This document shows, in pieces, positions 53,774-63,078 of a stretch of 64,000 nucleotides of DNA (positions within the stretch are counted from its first letter, which is position 1; each line of letters opens with the position of its first letter). Below the pieces are notes generated by a model. The model ran no database searches. It saw only the letters and a list, made by a program, of their open reading frames with translations, and was not told the DNA's origin. The translations under genes were made by a program, and so were the position numbers. This DNA comes from Paratrimastix pyriformis (taxonomy: Eukaryota; Preaxostyla; Paratrimastigidae): the NCBI GenBank assembly GCA_027972325.1, contig JAPMOS010000012.1, positions 186,001-250,000 on the forward strand. Direction: 5' to 3'.

Positions 53774-56700
53774 TCAGAGGTCGCCGTGGAGGTCGGGGGC
53801 AGGCAGGTCGTCCTCCTGTGGGGCAGCGAAGGTCGCCCCCTTGAGGCGGGACGCCAGCTCGGCCAGCCGGGCGCTGCTGCAGACGGCGGGCGTCTCCAGG
53901 ATCTGGACGGGCCCACACCCCCAGACAGCCGGTCGGTCAGTCCGGCGTCGCCTCGTGGGGGGCCGCAACCAACGGCCGCACGCAGGGGGGGCTGGGTGGG
54001 AGGGGCGGTGCCGGACCGAGCTGTATGAGCACATGCTGGGCTCGTCGGCGTTGCGCAGCCTCGTCTGGCTGCTGCAGACCAACGTCACCTGGCGTTGCCG
54101 TCGTCGGGGGGGGGGGGGGGGGGGGGGGGGGGGAAGAGAATATAGACGATGAGACAGCCGGACACGAAAACATAGGGAGATGGGGATGGAAGCGGGGCCC
54201 CGCGGACGGTCATGGAGCGCTCGGGGCCGTTCCAGCACTTCTGGCCGCGGGTGATCTTGATGGTTGATGTGGCCCCGTCGTACGAGTCAAACGACCTGCG
54301 AGGCAGGCACAGGGCACCCGGAATGCAGGGCAGGAAGGACGCGTGAAAAGAGGTCCGCGGAGGGCAAACACAGTAGAAGCAGGGCGGGGGGGCAATGGGG
54401 GCAAGGGGCGGACCCGAGTGAGGTTGAACTGCCGGATTTGCTCTTCTGGGCGGACCGCTCGAAGGGACACACCTCGTAGGTGTACCTGGTGGGGGATCCG
54501 GAAAGTGGAGAGGCGCTCAGGAGGAGGAGGAGGGGAGGGGAGGGGAGGGGAGGAGAAGAAGGAGGAGGGTTCTGGTCAGGCGACGCAGCGGGGCCGGACA
54601 GACTCGCCAACCTCGGTGTTAAAGCACTGGCCGTAGTAGGGCAGCATGACGCTCTGCTCGCCTGGGGGAAAATAAGGGGGCCGCGCCACCACCGGGGAGG
54701 GAAAGGAGTCTGTTGTGAAGGGGCTCAATCGGGGCGCGGGCTTGTGGGGCCTGGACTGGGGCCTGTGGGCGCGGGCCGGACCGAAGTTGATGGCGAGGAT
54801 CTTCTCGAGCTCCTCCTTGCGGTTCTTGAGGCTGGTCAGCTCGGAGCGGGCCTTGCCCAGCTGCTCCTGGAAGGGCGACACGATCGGGGGCAGGGGAGCT
54901 GCGGCCCGACACCGACACAGCCCCGCCCCACAAAAAACGCGAATCAGGCGGGTTGCCAAGATGACCCATCGGTGCACGAAGATTCCGGGTGCCATGCAGT
55001 CCCGTGGAGAAAGAGAGTAGTGGGGGTCGCGGCACGCACCAGCCGCCGAACCGGGGGTGGCGGGGGCGTCCGAGTGCCTGTAGAGGTGCGTGGCGGCCGG
55101 GACGGGGGGGGCCGGCTTGCCCCGGAGCCGGGCCCAGAGGGTCGCCCCGGCGTGCCCGAGGGCTCCCCAGGCGCGGCCCCACCACCGGCCCCGGCCCCGA
55201 GTGGCCTGGCGGCGCTGGCTGATCCGCTCCAGAGTCGCCCGCTCCTCCTCCTCCTTCAGCATCTGCTCGGCCCGTTCCCGTTCCCGTTCCCGTTCCCGTT
55301 CCCGTTCCCGCTCCCGAACTTTTCGCTCCTGTTCGGCCCGCGCTCGCTCCGCCTGCTCCCGTTCCCGTTCCCGCTCCCGCTCCCGCTCCCGCTCTTCCTT
55401 CTCCTGCTCCGCCCGTCTGCGCTCCTCCTCCTCGGCCTCCATCCCCCGGCCCCGCTCCGCCTGGTCGAGGTGCTGGTCCTGGTCCTGCTGGCTGCGGGTG
55501 GGGCCATCAGAGGCGGGGGTGGTTGTGGCGCCGCCTGGGGGCAGTAGGGTGGGGAGTGGAGGAGGTGAGGGGCGGCCACGAGGGTCGGCCCTCCGCCGCC
55601 CCCGCCTCGACGCACCCGCCTGGTGCATCATCGCCGCCAGGAGACGCCGGCCACGCCGGTGCGGGGGGGGGGGGGTGGGGGGGGGGGTGGGAGCGACGTG
55701 CCCATCGAAGGGGATGGGCTGGGAGGTGATGGGGCGGATCGTCGTTGAGCGGACCTTCTGCTGGGGCCGAGGGTTCCTCGGGAGCCGGGGCTGCAGGGGG
55801 TGCCGTCGGCTCGGTGCCTGCCGCGGGGGCCTCGCGGCTGGGGTCTGACGGTGCGGACTCAGGGGTCGCTGCCAGACCAAGGAAGAGGAAGGATGAGCGC
55901 CCAGCGCAACATGAGCAAGCGGGTGGCGAAGACCTGCCGAAGCGGTGTTCTCGGTGGCGGGTTGCTGGGCAGGGGCGGCGGCGGCGGCAGCCTCGGCGGC
56001 CTTGCGCTCGGCCTCGGCCTTCCGCTCGGCCTCGGCCTTCCGCTCGGCCTCGGCCTTGGCCACGTAGTCCTGGTCCTCACCTGGGTCCCGGCAACAGGCG
56101 CGGGGAGAGGTGAAGAGGCCTCGGGACAGGCGGGGGGGGGGGGGGGGGGGGGCTGGCAGGCAGACTCTGCAGGGACTGGACCAGGATCTCCTGGGTCTCG
56201 ATCTTGGGGCCCAGCCCGGCCAGCTCCTTCTGGTACTCGGTCTTCTTGCTGGTGGCCTCGGCCAGGAGGGTCGTGCGTGCCTCCAGACCCTGCCAGCAGG
56301 GCCCGCCGCACCGTTTGGTGAGCCGTGGGTCTCGGGGTGGGTGGTGGTGGTGGTGGTGGGGGGGGGGGGGGGGGGGCGAGGCAACGGAGACCCGAAGCAG
56401 GGTGTCATACTCCTCGCGGACACCCTTGTTCTCATCGGCAGCGAGTGCGGCACAGGTGTTGGGACATGACGGGAGACCGTAATGCCGCAGAACCTGAGAA
56501 TCGTATTCATCGCTGCCATCACAACAATCTGCAGGGGGCGCGTGGTGAGATGATGAGGGAATGATCAAATTACAAACCGCAAACGCCGTCGTTGACTCGG
56601 GACGAAGAAATGAAATACCCTCTGGGTAGTAGTGTGAATTTACGGGTGAGCAGCCGTCGAAGGGCACATGGCCACAGACCGGAAACCCGCATTCACACAC

Positions 56701-56933
56701 CAAAACTTTCCAGTTGGGCAGGCGCTGGTGCCAGGCTCATCAGTGGCATCCTTGCAATCACAAAAATCGTCTTGGACCAGTTCGCCCGGGAGAATCGACT
56801 GGTCGCACAACCAGCCGCCGGTGGCTTTGCGATACTTATCGCGCAACTCCGGCGCGACACCCTTCAGTTTGGGGACTGGTTTACCTCCAAGTGTCAGGGC
56901 AACGAAGGAAAACAATAAGAAAGCCAATCTCAT
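53774..56933 (-). CDS. Glucosidase II beta subunit (ER quality control)
   Basis: This is the non-catalytic subunit of ER glucosidase II (PRKCSH/GTB1 family), which helps trim glucose from N-glycans. ATG 56933 opens a signal peptide, MRLAFLLFSFVALTLGG. The cysteine-rich N-terminal domain reads GGWLCDQSILPGELVQDDFC, DCKDATDEPGTSACPTGKFW; two GTYYG introns (donors GTCTGT, GTTTGT) then give [25 protein letters not shown], the family hallmark split over three exons. Coiled-coil segments (LLAEATSKKTEYQKELAGLG) and a long Arg/Glu/Ala tract follow. The C-terminal mannose-6-phosphate-receptor-homology domain includes VMLPYYGQCFNTE, YTYEVCPFERSAQKSKSGS, TRGQKCWNGPERSMTV, LVCSSQTRLRNADEPSMCSY and ETPAVC. 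The last residues are PAPDLHGDL, so the usual HDEL/KDEL signal reads HGDL. Introns in the middle carry G runs of 21-28 on the plus strand. Confidence 0.95.
54106..54133 (-). repeat. G28 (C on coding strand) homopolymer
   Basis: A pure run in an intron between exons of the MRH domain of the glucosidase II beta gene; similar runs are at 56132-56152 and about 56361-56377. Confidence 0.9.
55268..55397 (-). repeat. Hexamer repeat coding (Arg-Glu)n
   Basis: Two arrays of CCCGTT/CCCGCT hexamers on the plus strand encode runs of Arg-Glu dipeptides in the glucosidase II beta coiled-coil region, separated by an AERARAEQE segment. Confidence 0.9.
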
Positions 56934-57035
56934 GGTAGGACGAGGCACGCGTCGGATCCGAACGGAGGTGGCCGAGCGGCGATTGCCTAATGGACTGAAG
57001 CCTAAGTCGTCTTTCAAAAAAACTGAGACAAGCAA
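56934..57035. promoter_or_regulatory. Bidirectional promoter region (head-to-head start)
   Basis: 102 bp between the starts of glucosidase II beta (-) and the LRR gene (+). AT-richer than the flanks, with no clear TATA box. Confidence 0.5.
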
Positions 57036-57551
57036 ATGCAGAGAACAACGAGAACTCAAATCACCGAGCAACTCATCCTCTCTCTCTCCCGAGAGTTCGA
57101 TCTGGAAGTTGTTTTTTCACTCAGCCTCGCGCATATGCATGTCCGGGACTGCTTCAAACACAGCTCTTCACAATCCATCTTCAGATAGCCAAGATTGAGA
57201 ACTTGGATCGGACAGTCAACCTGGCAAACCTCGATCTTTCTGAGAACAACATTGTCCAGATTGAGGGGTTGAACAAATTGGAGAAACTCAAAAAGTTAAA
57301 TCTGGGCTATAATGAAATAACGAGAATTGGTCTGCGGCCTGTTGTTTCTTGCTGGCTCAGTCCTCGGGTAGAGGGCCTCGAGAATTGTATTGCCTTGGAG
57401 GAACTTCACCTCGAGGGCAACCACATCGATAATCTCGGGGGTCTCGCCTCTCTGACCCTCCTGCCCGGGCTGAAGGCCCTCTATCTCTCCGCGGTGAAAG
57501 GCACGCCAAATCCAGGTTTGTCCTCCCCGCCACACGATATCCACACCACCA

Positions 57552-57582
<31 letters not shown>

Positions 57583-58326
57583 ACAAACACACAAACGGGC
57601 AGTGTGCCTTCAACCCGATTACCGGGCCGCTGTTCTGCGCGAGCTGCCTCGTCTTGAGGTTCTCGACGGCATTCGGCTGAGGAACCCCGTCATTCCAACA
57701 GAGTCTGCTGCTTCCTGCATCTGCTGCTCCTTCTTCACCCGGACCGTCGTCGCTCGGCGTGGGATCCGCGGGGACAGAATTCCGCCCGAGCTCCGCCGGC
57801 CACCCCCAGTCAAGCTGCCCCCCTCCGTTTCTTGGCTCAAAGGTACGTTCTTTCTTGGACGACGATCGGGAATTGATCACGACCTCATTCTGTTCGGCCC
57901 AGGCACGCCATTGGATCCCAGTAGCCTCCAGGATCCCGGCACGTTCCTCCAGAAGCCCGTCGAACGATTCGAAGGCCTGCCGCCAAATCCCATTCGGCAG
58001 GGGGATCGGCTCACCGTCTTCCTTCGGGCTGCTCCCCAGAAAACGTCCGGATCTCTCTGGCCCTCGATGCAAGCGCATGTCGGCTGTTGGGACGGGAGCC
58101 GCCTCCAGCAGAGGATTTTCGCAAGGCCGCCGCCGCAAGGCCGGCGCCCTCGCCCTCGCCCTCGCCGGGTCCCGCATCATCCCCCGGGGCCGGTCAGGCT
58201 CGGGGCCCCAGCCCGAACTTGCTCGCTCGACCGCCCAGCATCATGGCAGGGGCGAGCAGGAGCTCGCTCATCTCGGCGGGCGGGCTCAGGGGCGGCCCGG
58301 CCAAGCCGTCCATCGTGCGGAGGTGA
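57036..58326 (+). CDS. LRRC61-like leucine-rich repeat protein
   Basis: An LRR protein starting at ATG 57036: QITEQLILSLSREFDLEVVF resembles the LRRC61 opening TEQLLKSRTGEFALE. Introns at 57141-57184 (GTCCGG), 57330-57371 (GTCTGC) and 57516-57602 (GTTTGT, with a C run and AC repeat) stay in frame. They join IAKIENLDRTVNLANLDLSE, NNIVQIEGLNKLEKLKKLNL, EGLENCIALEELHLEGNHID, LALLPGLKALYL-type sequence and finally NPVCLQPDYRAAVLRELPRL with EVLDGIRL, the classic LRR cap. Five SDS22-like repeats are visible. After residue 200 the sequence is Pro/Arg-rich; an intron at about 57842-57902 (GTACGT) is likely. The last exon ends SRSSLISAGGLRGG with TGA at 58324-58326; the exon before it is unresolved. 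Related proteins act as protein-binding scaffolds, often in cilia; that role is only inferred. Confidence 0.72.
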
Positions 58327-58382
58327 CCGGCCGCGTGCCTTCTCTTTGGCTCGTGTGGAGATTCCGACTTCGTTGTCGGTCT

Positions 58383-59537
58383 TCATTTTCTCTCGAGTTG
58401 GGGGAGCCCGGCGATGGCCGGTGGTGGGTTGTTGCGGGGCCCACCACCAGGGTCCTGCGGCAGGTACAAGAGAAAGTCGCGCCGGCCCGCCTGGTCCAGC
58501 CCGCTCGGGTTCACCAGGGGCACCCCGGTCCACTCGTCGACGGCTTGGTAGCCCAGGTCGAGCAGGTGCCGCATGAGGGCGGCGTTGTGACGACCGGGGG
58601 GTTGGGCGCCCGATCCCCGGGTTTCGAGGAGGAGCAGCCCGGGCAGCCGGTTGGGGTCGATCAGTGGCCCCAAACGACCGGGCATACTCAAGACGGGGTG
58701 AACGCCGCCCTCTCGCTCCAGCATGGCCAGGGCCTCTCGGTCGGAGCGTAGCAGGGCAGGCAGGAGGCCCTCCCATGCGTCCAGCTCGTGGCCTGGGGAG
58801 GGTGGGACCGAGTGTGGTGTCGGGGGGAGGGGGCTTCCAGACCTTCCACGTCAATTTTGAGGACATCAATGTGCATCTCAGGAGGTAGCTCCTTGGCGGC
58901 CGTGGTCAGGCGGACGGGGATGCAGCGGGGGGTCTCAGAGGAGTCCCGGCCGATCCCGGTGGTGGGGCTGGGGCGCCAGATGTCCGCGAGGAATGTCGCA
59001 CCCTGGTTCTGCGACTTGCGTGTGTACATGCACATCGTCTCTCCGAGGGAGAGCAGGAGTCGCGCCGATGTGAGGGCCTTGGCGACGAGGGTAATCCGGT
59101 CTGTGGAAGAGGAAGGAGGAAGGGCTCGGGAAGGAGAAAAGAGCGAATCGCAAACCCTCGAAATGATTCGCAATGATGCTTTTAGAGAAAAGAGAAACAT
59201 GCGCGGGAACGGGCTCGAAGGCGAATGTTTGACAGCCAAGCGCGGCCCCGAGAAGAGAAAAATAACCCAGATTTCCACCAAAATCCACAAAATTACACGT
59301 GGTGCGCCCCTGCACGAAATTGATGATCGCCTTTGTTTTGTTGGCTTCCCACAACCCGGTTTCGACGAGCATTTTCGAGACGGCAAGATCGAAATCGGGC
59401 GGATAAGTGAAAATGACGAAAGGCGGGGATGTCCTTGTCATCACATGGAATACCCTGCGATCAGGCACAGAGAAATATAGAAAAATACCAAGGAACACGA
59501 TCAACACGCCAAAAATGGCACATTGGGTCCTTTTCAT
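58383..59537 (-). CDS. FkbM-family methyltransferase, membrane-anchored
   Basis: A SAM-dependent methyltransferase of the FkbM family, 349 residues after introns 59101-59155 (GTTTGC) and 58793-58842 (GTCTGG), with an exact codon count. ATG 59537 opens a short cytosolic stretch and one hydrophobic anchor, CAIFGVLIVFLGIFLYFSV, so the domain probably faces the secretory lumen. Motif I is NFVDFGGNLGYFSLLGAALG with motif II QTFAFEPVPAHVSLF. The mid-domain has RITLVAKALTS, and the acidic family motif IDVLKIDVEGHELDAWEGLL is restored exactly by the second intron. The C-terminal part has LLLLETRGSG and HLLDLGYQAV. FkbM enzymes usually O-methylate sugars or small molecules; the substrate here is unknown. 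It is head-to-head with the NTF2-fold gene, 94 bp apart. Confidence 0.87.
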
Positions 59538-59631
59538 CAGCAGGTCTCCCCCGTAGGTTTGAGTGACTCTTCTCGGTCCGCGAGCTCTCTTCTTCGTTTC
59601 CAAACGTCGACCATCCCACAGTGTTTTAACG
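59538..59631. promoter_or_regulatory. Bidirectional promoter region (head-to-head start)
   Basis: 94 bp between the starts of the FkbM gene (-) and the NTF2-fold gene (+). It is pyrimidine-rich on the plus strand, with no clear TATA box. Confidence 0.5.
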
Positions 59632-60133
59632 ATGGCTGAAATTATGGAAGAGGAAGATGCGATGGAAATTATTTGCGGTACCTTCGGATGCCCGGCCACT
59701 CCGGCACGCAAGACGTATGCCTCTCTGATCGGCTTTGTTGGTTATGTTGGCGACTGGGACAACGAATGGATCGCTGAGGATGCTATTTGGTGGGTTTCCG
59801 GTGACATGCCCACATCTGGCGAGAACAACCGCCGTTCATACAGCAATAACATTGCCTTCAATAAGCGCACGTTTTCCCCGCGGGTCTGGTGCCAGGGACA
59901 AATCGAACATCACCTCCACCCCGACATTTTAGGGTCTTCGTGCCGTTGTGAAGAACTGCTTTGGGCACGACCGAAACGTCTCGGTGGAGCTCTCCCTGGA
60001 CGGAGTCGACCGCATGGGGCGCCCCCTCCAACTGGAGATCTGCATGAACTTTGTCCTTGGCGGAGGGAAGGTGAAGCGCATCAACGAGTACACCGACACC
60101 AAGAAGGTCATGGCCTTCTTCCACACCCACTAA
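59632..60133 (+). CDS. NTF2/SnoaL-like fold protein
   Basis: A 150-residue protein: ATG 59632, one intron at 59884-59932 (GTCTGG), stop TAA at 60131-60133, with an exact codon count. The helix-helix-strand opening KTYASLIGFVGYVGDWDNEW, then IAEDAIWWVSGDMPTSGENN, and the curved-sheet strands RNVSVELSLDGVDRMGRPLQ and ICMNFVLGGGKVKRINEYTD, fit the SnoaL/ketosteroid-isomerase-like NTF2 fold: an early W-x-VSG and a late KVKRINEY strand. Members bind small hydrophobic molecules or catalyse isomerisation and hydrolysis. No catalytic dyad can be assigned with confidence. No signal peptide is present, so it is probably cytosolic. Confidence 0.75.
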
Positions 60134-60453
60134 GCCCGAGGGGCTGTCTGTGGGTCCGGCCGGGTGTGACAGCACACGCCCGAACCAAAACCAATTCCGT
60201 TTCTTTTCTTTCTTGGTCGGTTCTGCGCTAAACATGCAAACAAGATATGGGGAGGTGGGGAGGTGGGGAGGTGGGGAGGTGGGGAGGTGGGGGAGGTGGG
60301 GGAGGTGGGGGAGGTGGGAGGAGGAGGATGGAAGAGCCGGAACGAGTTCCGCAAGATAAGCGATGCCGTAAGATCCACGAGAGCACTCCCCTGTGGAAGT
60401 CGTCTCCCGGCAGCACAGGGTGCCGGGATCCCGATTCGGCGTTGGGGGGCCGC
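60134..60453. other. Convergent 3' region with GGTGGGGA minisatellite
   Basis: This is the gap between the stops of the NTF2-fold gene (+) and the armadillo gene (-). From 60249 to about 60325 it holds nine to ten copies of a GGTGGGGA/GGTGGGGGA unit. The array is G-quadruplex-prone. No gene is visible. Confidence 0.8.
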
Positions 60454-62838
60454 TCAGTAATCGGGGACCTGGAGCTCGATGGCCAGGGGGGCCCAGCCGG
60501 CCACCTGGATGGGGACCTCGCTCAGCTTGCAGACCAGGTCGTCGATCCGGCCGGCGATGGCCTTGGCGCCGCTGTGCCGCAGGCGGAGGGTGTCCAGCAG
60601 GGAGAGCGTCTCCGACCGGGCCAGGCCGGCCCGGATCTCGTGGTGGTTGCACATGTTCCGGCAGGCCCAGACCAGCTGCTCGCAGGCCGCCGGGTTGGCG
60701 GTGACGTTCTCGGCCCGGAGCAGGCCCAGGACCGTGTCGACGATGCTCTCCTGGTAAAAGACGGCCCGGTTCTCGGCGTGCCCACACAGGTTGACCGTGG
60801 CCCCTGTCCGCGCCGCCCCGAGGGGGTGCAGAAAGATGTTGGGGAGGGGCGGGGAGAGGCCGGAGGCGAGGGGAGGCCGGAGGCGAGGGGAGAGGCCGGA
60901 GGCGAGGGGAGAGGCCGGAGGCGGGGGAGCGGGGGGGCCGGACCGGCGAGCTGCTTGACGACCTCGACATCGGCCATCATCTTGGGGTTGCGCAGCACCG
61001 CGCAGACGAACGGGATCACCCCGGCGTTCCCGAAGGCGGCCTGCGGACCACCCCACCACCGCCACCGGCACCGGCACCAACACCACGGCGCGCAGCTCGA
61101 TCAGCCGTGGCTCCGGAGGTGGCGCCAGGCCCACCCTGAGGGTGGGGTGGGGGTGGATGGCGGACCTGGTTGGCGGGAGACTTGGAGCAGAGGTTCCGCA
61201 GGGCGGCGCCCAGCTCGCGCATGACGCCCGTGTGGGTGTTCATCAGGGGCAGCCGGATCAGGTCGGCCAGGGCCGGCACCACGCCCGCGTCCCGGAAGCG
61301 GTCCTTGTTGGTCTCCACGCAGGACAGGTTCTTGATGGCCCTGCGGGTCGCCAGGAGGCACACGGGTGAGCTTGGCGCGTGTGCACTCGCGACCCGCAGA
61401 TTCCCCTCACTTCCCCGCCAAGCCCCGCAAAGCTCTATACAAAGCGACCGAGCCCCGAGCGAGCCGCCCAACGGACCAGCAAAGCTGCTCGGTCAGGGCG
61501 GGCCTGGTTGCGGCCATGCTGTGCTTGGCCAGGGCCACCAGCGGCTGGGCCACCCCTGCCGCGCCGAAGGCAGCCTCAAGTTCGTCGTCGACACAGCTGC
61601 CGAGGAGAGGAGGAGGGGCGACGCGGCGAAGATGATGCGGGGTGCGGAAGCCCTCGTGAGGCATCATCAAACCCCCGGCGCGAGGCTCAAGGAGCGTCAA
61701 TCGCAACGGGCAAGCCAGCAAGCAAGCAGGGGGGGAGGCCGGCCGGCCGGGGGCGGACAGACAGGTTGCTGAGGGAGCGGCAGGCCCACTCGGCGACGAT
61801 GGGGTCGGAGAGGAACAGGTCGCACTGGATCAGCTCCATGAAGGGCCGCGCCACGCCCGCCCGCCGGAAGGCGATCTTGTTCTCCATGGTGGCCGTGATG
61901 TTCCTACGGGTGACGAGGGAGGGTACGGGGTCAGCATCATCGGCCTGGGTGGGGGTGAGGGAGGAAGTCGAAGAAGAGCGCAAAGGTCCAACAAGAATGC
62001 TTCCTCCACGAAGCCGCCGGCTGGGCCGACCTGATTGCCCAGAGCATCTGCTCGGTCACCCGGGGGTTCTGCCGCATCATGGGGCAGCCCAACAGCTTGA
62101 CAAAGGCGGGCGCTGGTGGGGGGTGAGGGAGATGAGCGGCTGGACGGGGCGAAACGACTTGCGGACCGCAATCCGCTCGACCGAAGGCATTCTTGCTCTT
62201 CTCGGACATGCACAGGTTCTTGACTGCCCAGCACACCTGCTCGGCATACATCGGATCGGTGGATGCGGCCGGGGCCAGCAGCAGGTTGACCATCAGGGGG
62301 GCAATCCCCTGGGTAATAAAGGCCGCTTCATTCTTATCAAGGATGGCAAGGTTGCAAATGGCCCGGCAGAGTTTCTCGGCCAAGCTTGGGTTGTCCTTGA
62401 TCCTGATTCGCCAGATTCGTGAATGGTGCAAAAACAAAAGAGACCACAGACGAGGCCGTCCGGAGCAACTCGACCACGGCTGCAATAGCTCCGTCATGAC
62501 CAAAAGCATCCTGGTTGGCATTGTTCCGGCACAAAAACCGCACCGCGGAAAAGGCGCTCTCGGCGAGGGCTTCATTGCATGGGAGAAGAGGTGAACGCAG
62601 GAGCGCGACCATGGGCGTGCTGATTTGAAGCTGCTGAAACAAAAGTCGATTGTCTTGGGTGTTTTCGGTCAGCGTGGAGATTCGTCGGCAAGTGGCGATG
62701 ATAGTATCCGCATCGCTGCGCTCGACGGCCTATTTGGGATTAGACAAAAAAAAAGTGGATGAAGAAAGAAAGACCTGTTGAATTGTCTCACGAATTTCTG
62801 CAGCTTCATTTCGAGAAATCACCTCTTCAGAGGCCATT
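60454..62838 (-). CDS. Armadillo-repeat protein
   Basis: A protein built from tandem armadillo repeats, start ATG 62838 (MASEEVISRNEAAEIRETIQ). Introns 62730-62774 (GTCTTT) and 62403-62451 (GTCTGT) are in frame; four to six more follow. Repeats include TPMVALLRSPLLPCNEALAE, AFGHDGAIAAVVELLRTAS, LAEKLCRAICNLAILDKNEA, AFITQGIAPLMVNLLLAPA, YAEQVCWAVKNLCMSEKSKN, GVARPFMELIQCDLFLSDP, AIKNLSCVETNKDRFRDAGV, VPALADLIRLPLMNTHTGVM and EQLVWACRNMCNHHEIRAGL. The N-x-A-x(4)-G-x-I/V-P-x-L pattern is typical of ARM helices 2-3. The C-terminus is VAGWAPLAIELQVPDY, stop at 60454. Armadillo solenoids bind peptides and act in transport, adhesion or axonemes; nothing here points to one role. The tail intron at about 60850-60940 contains a minisatellite. 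Confidence 0.85.
60845..60942 (-). repeat. GC-rich minisatellite in armadillo gene intron
   Basis: Four copies of a 17-20 bp unit built on GGCCGGAGGCGAGGGGA, with small length differences between copies, in a probable intron of the armadillo-repeat gene. Confidence 0.85.
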
Positions 62839-63078
62839 TTCGCGGAAGCCGTAATTCAGCGGCTTAGATTATTACGACAGGGGTGATACCAACTGTGCGC
62901 CGTTTTTTCGAACGAACTGACCTCGCCCCACAACAGGACCCCGTGCAGTATCTCCCGGCACCACTGTTGGAATGACTGTCCGGCATCGAAAACGCCCGCT
63001 CCCTCCGAGCTTCGACACGTCCCTTTCCCTCGCTCCTGTCCACCCACCGTCCTTCCTCATACGCCCCAGATCCCCGAA
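62839..63078. promoter_or_regulatory. Bidirectional promoter region (head-to-head start)
   Basis: 240 bp between the starts of the armadillo gene (-) and the right-edge gene (+). The left half is AT-richer. No core promoter element stands out. Confidence 0.45.
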
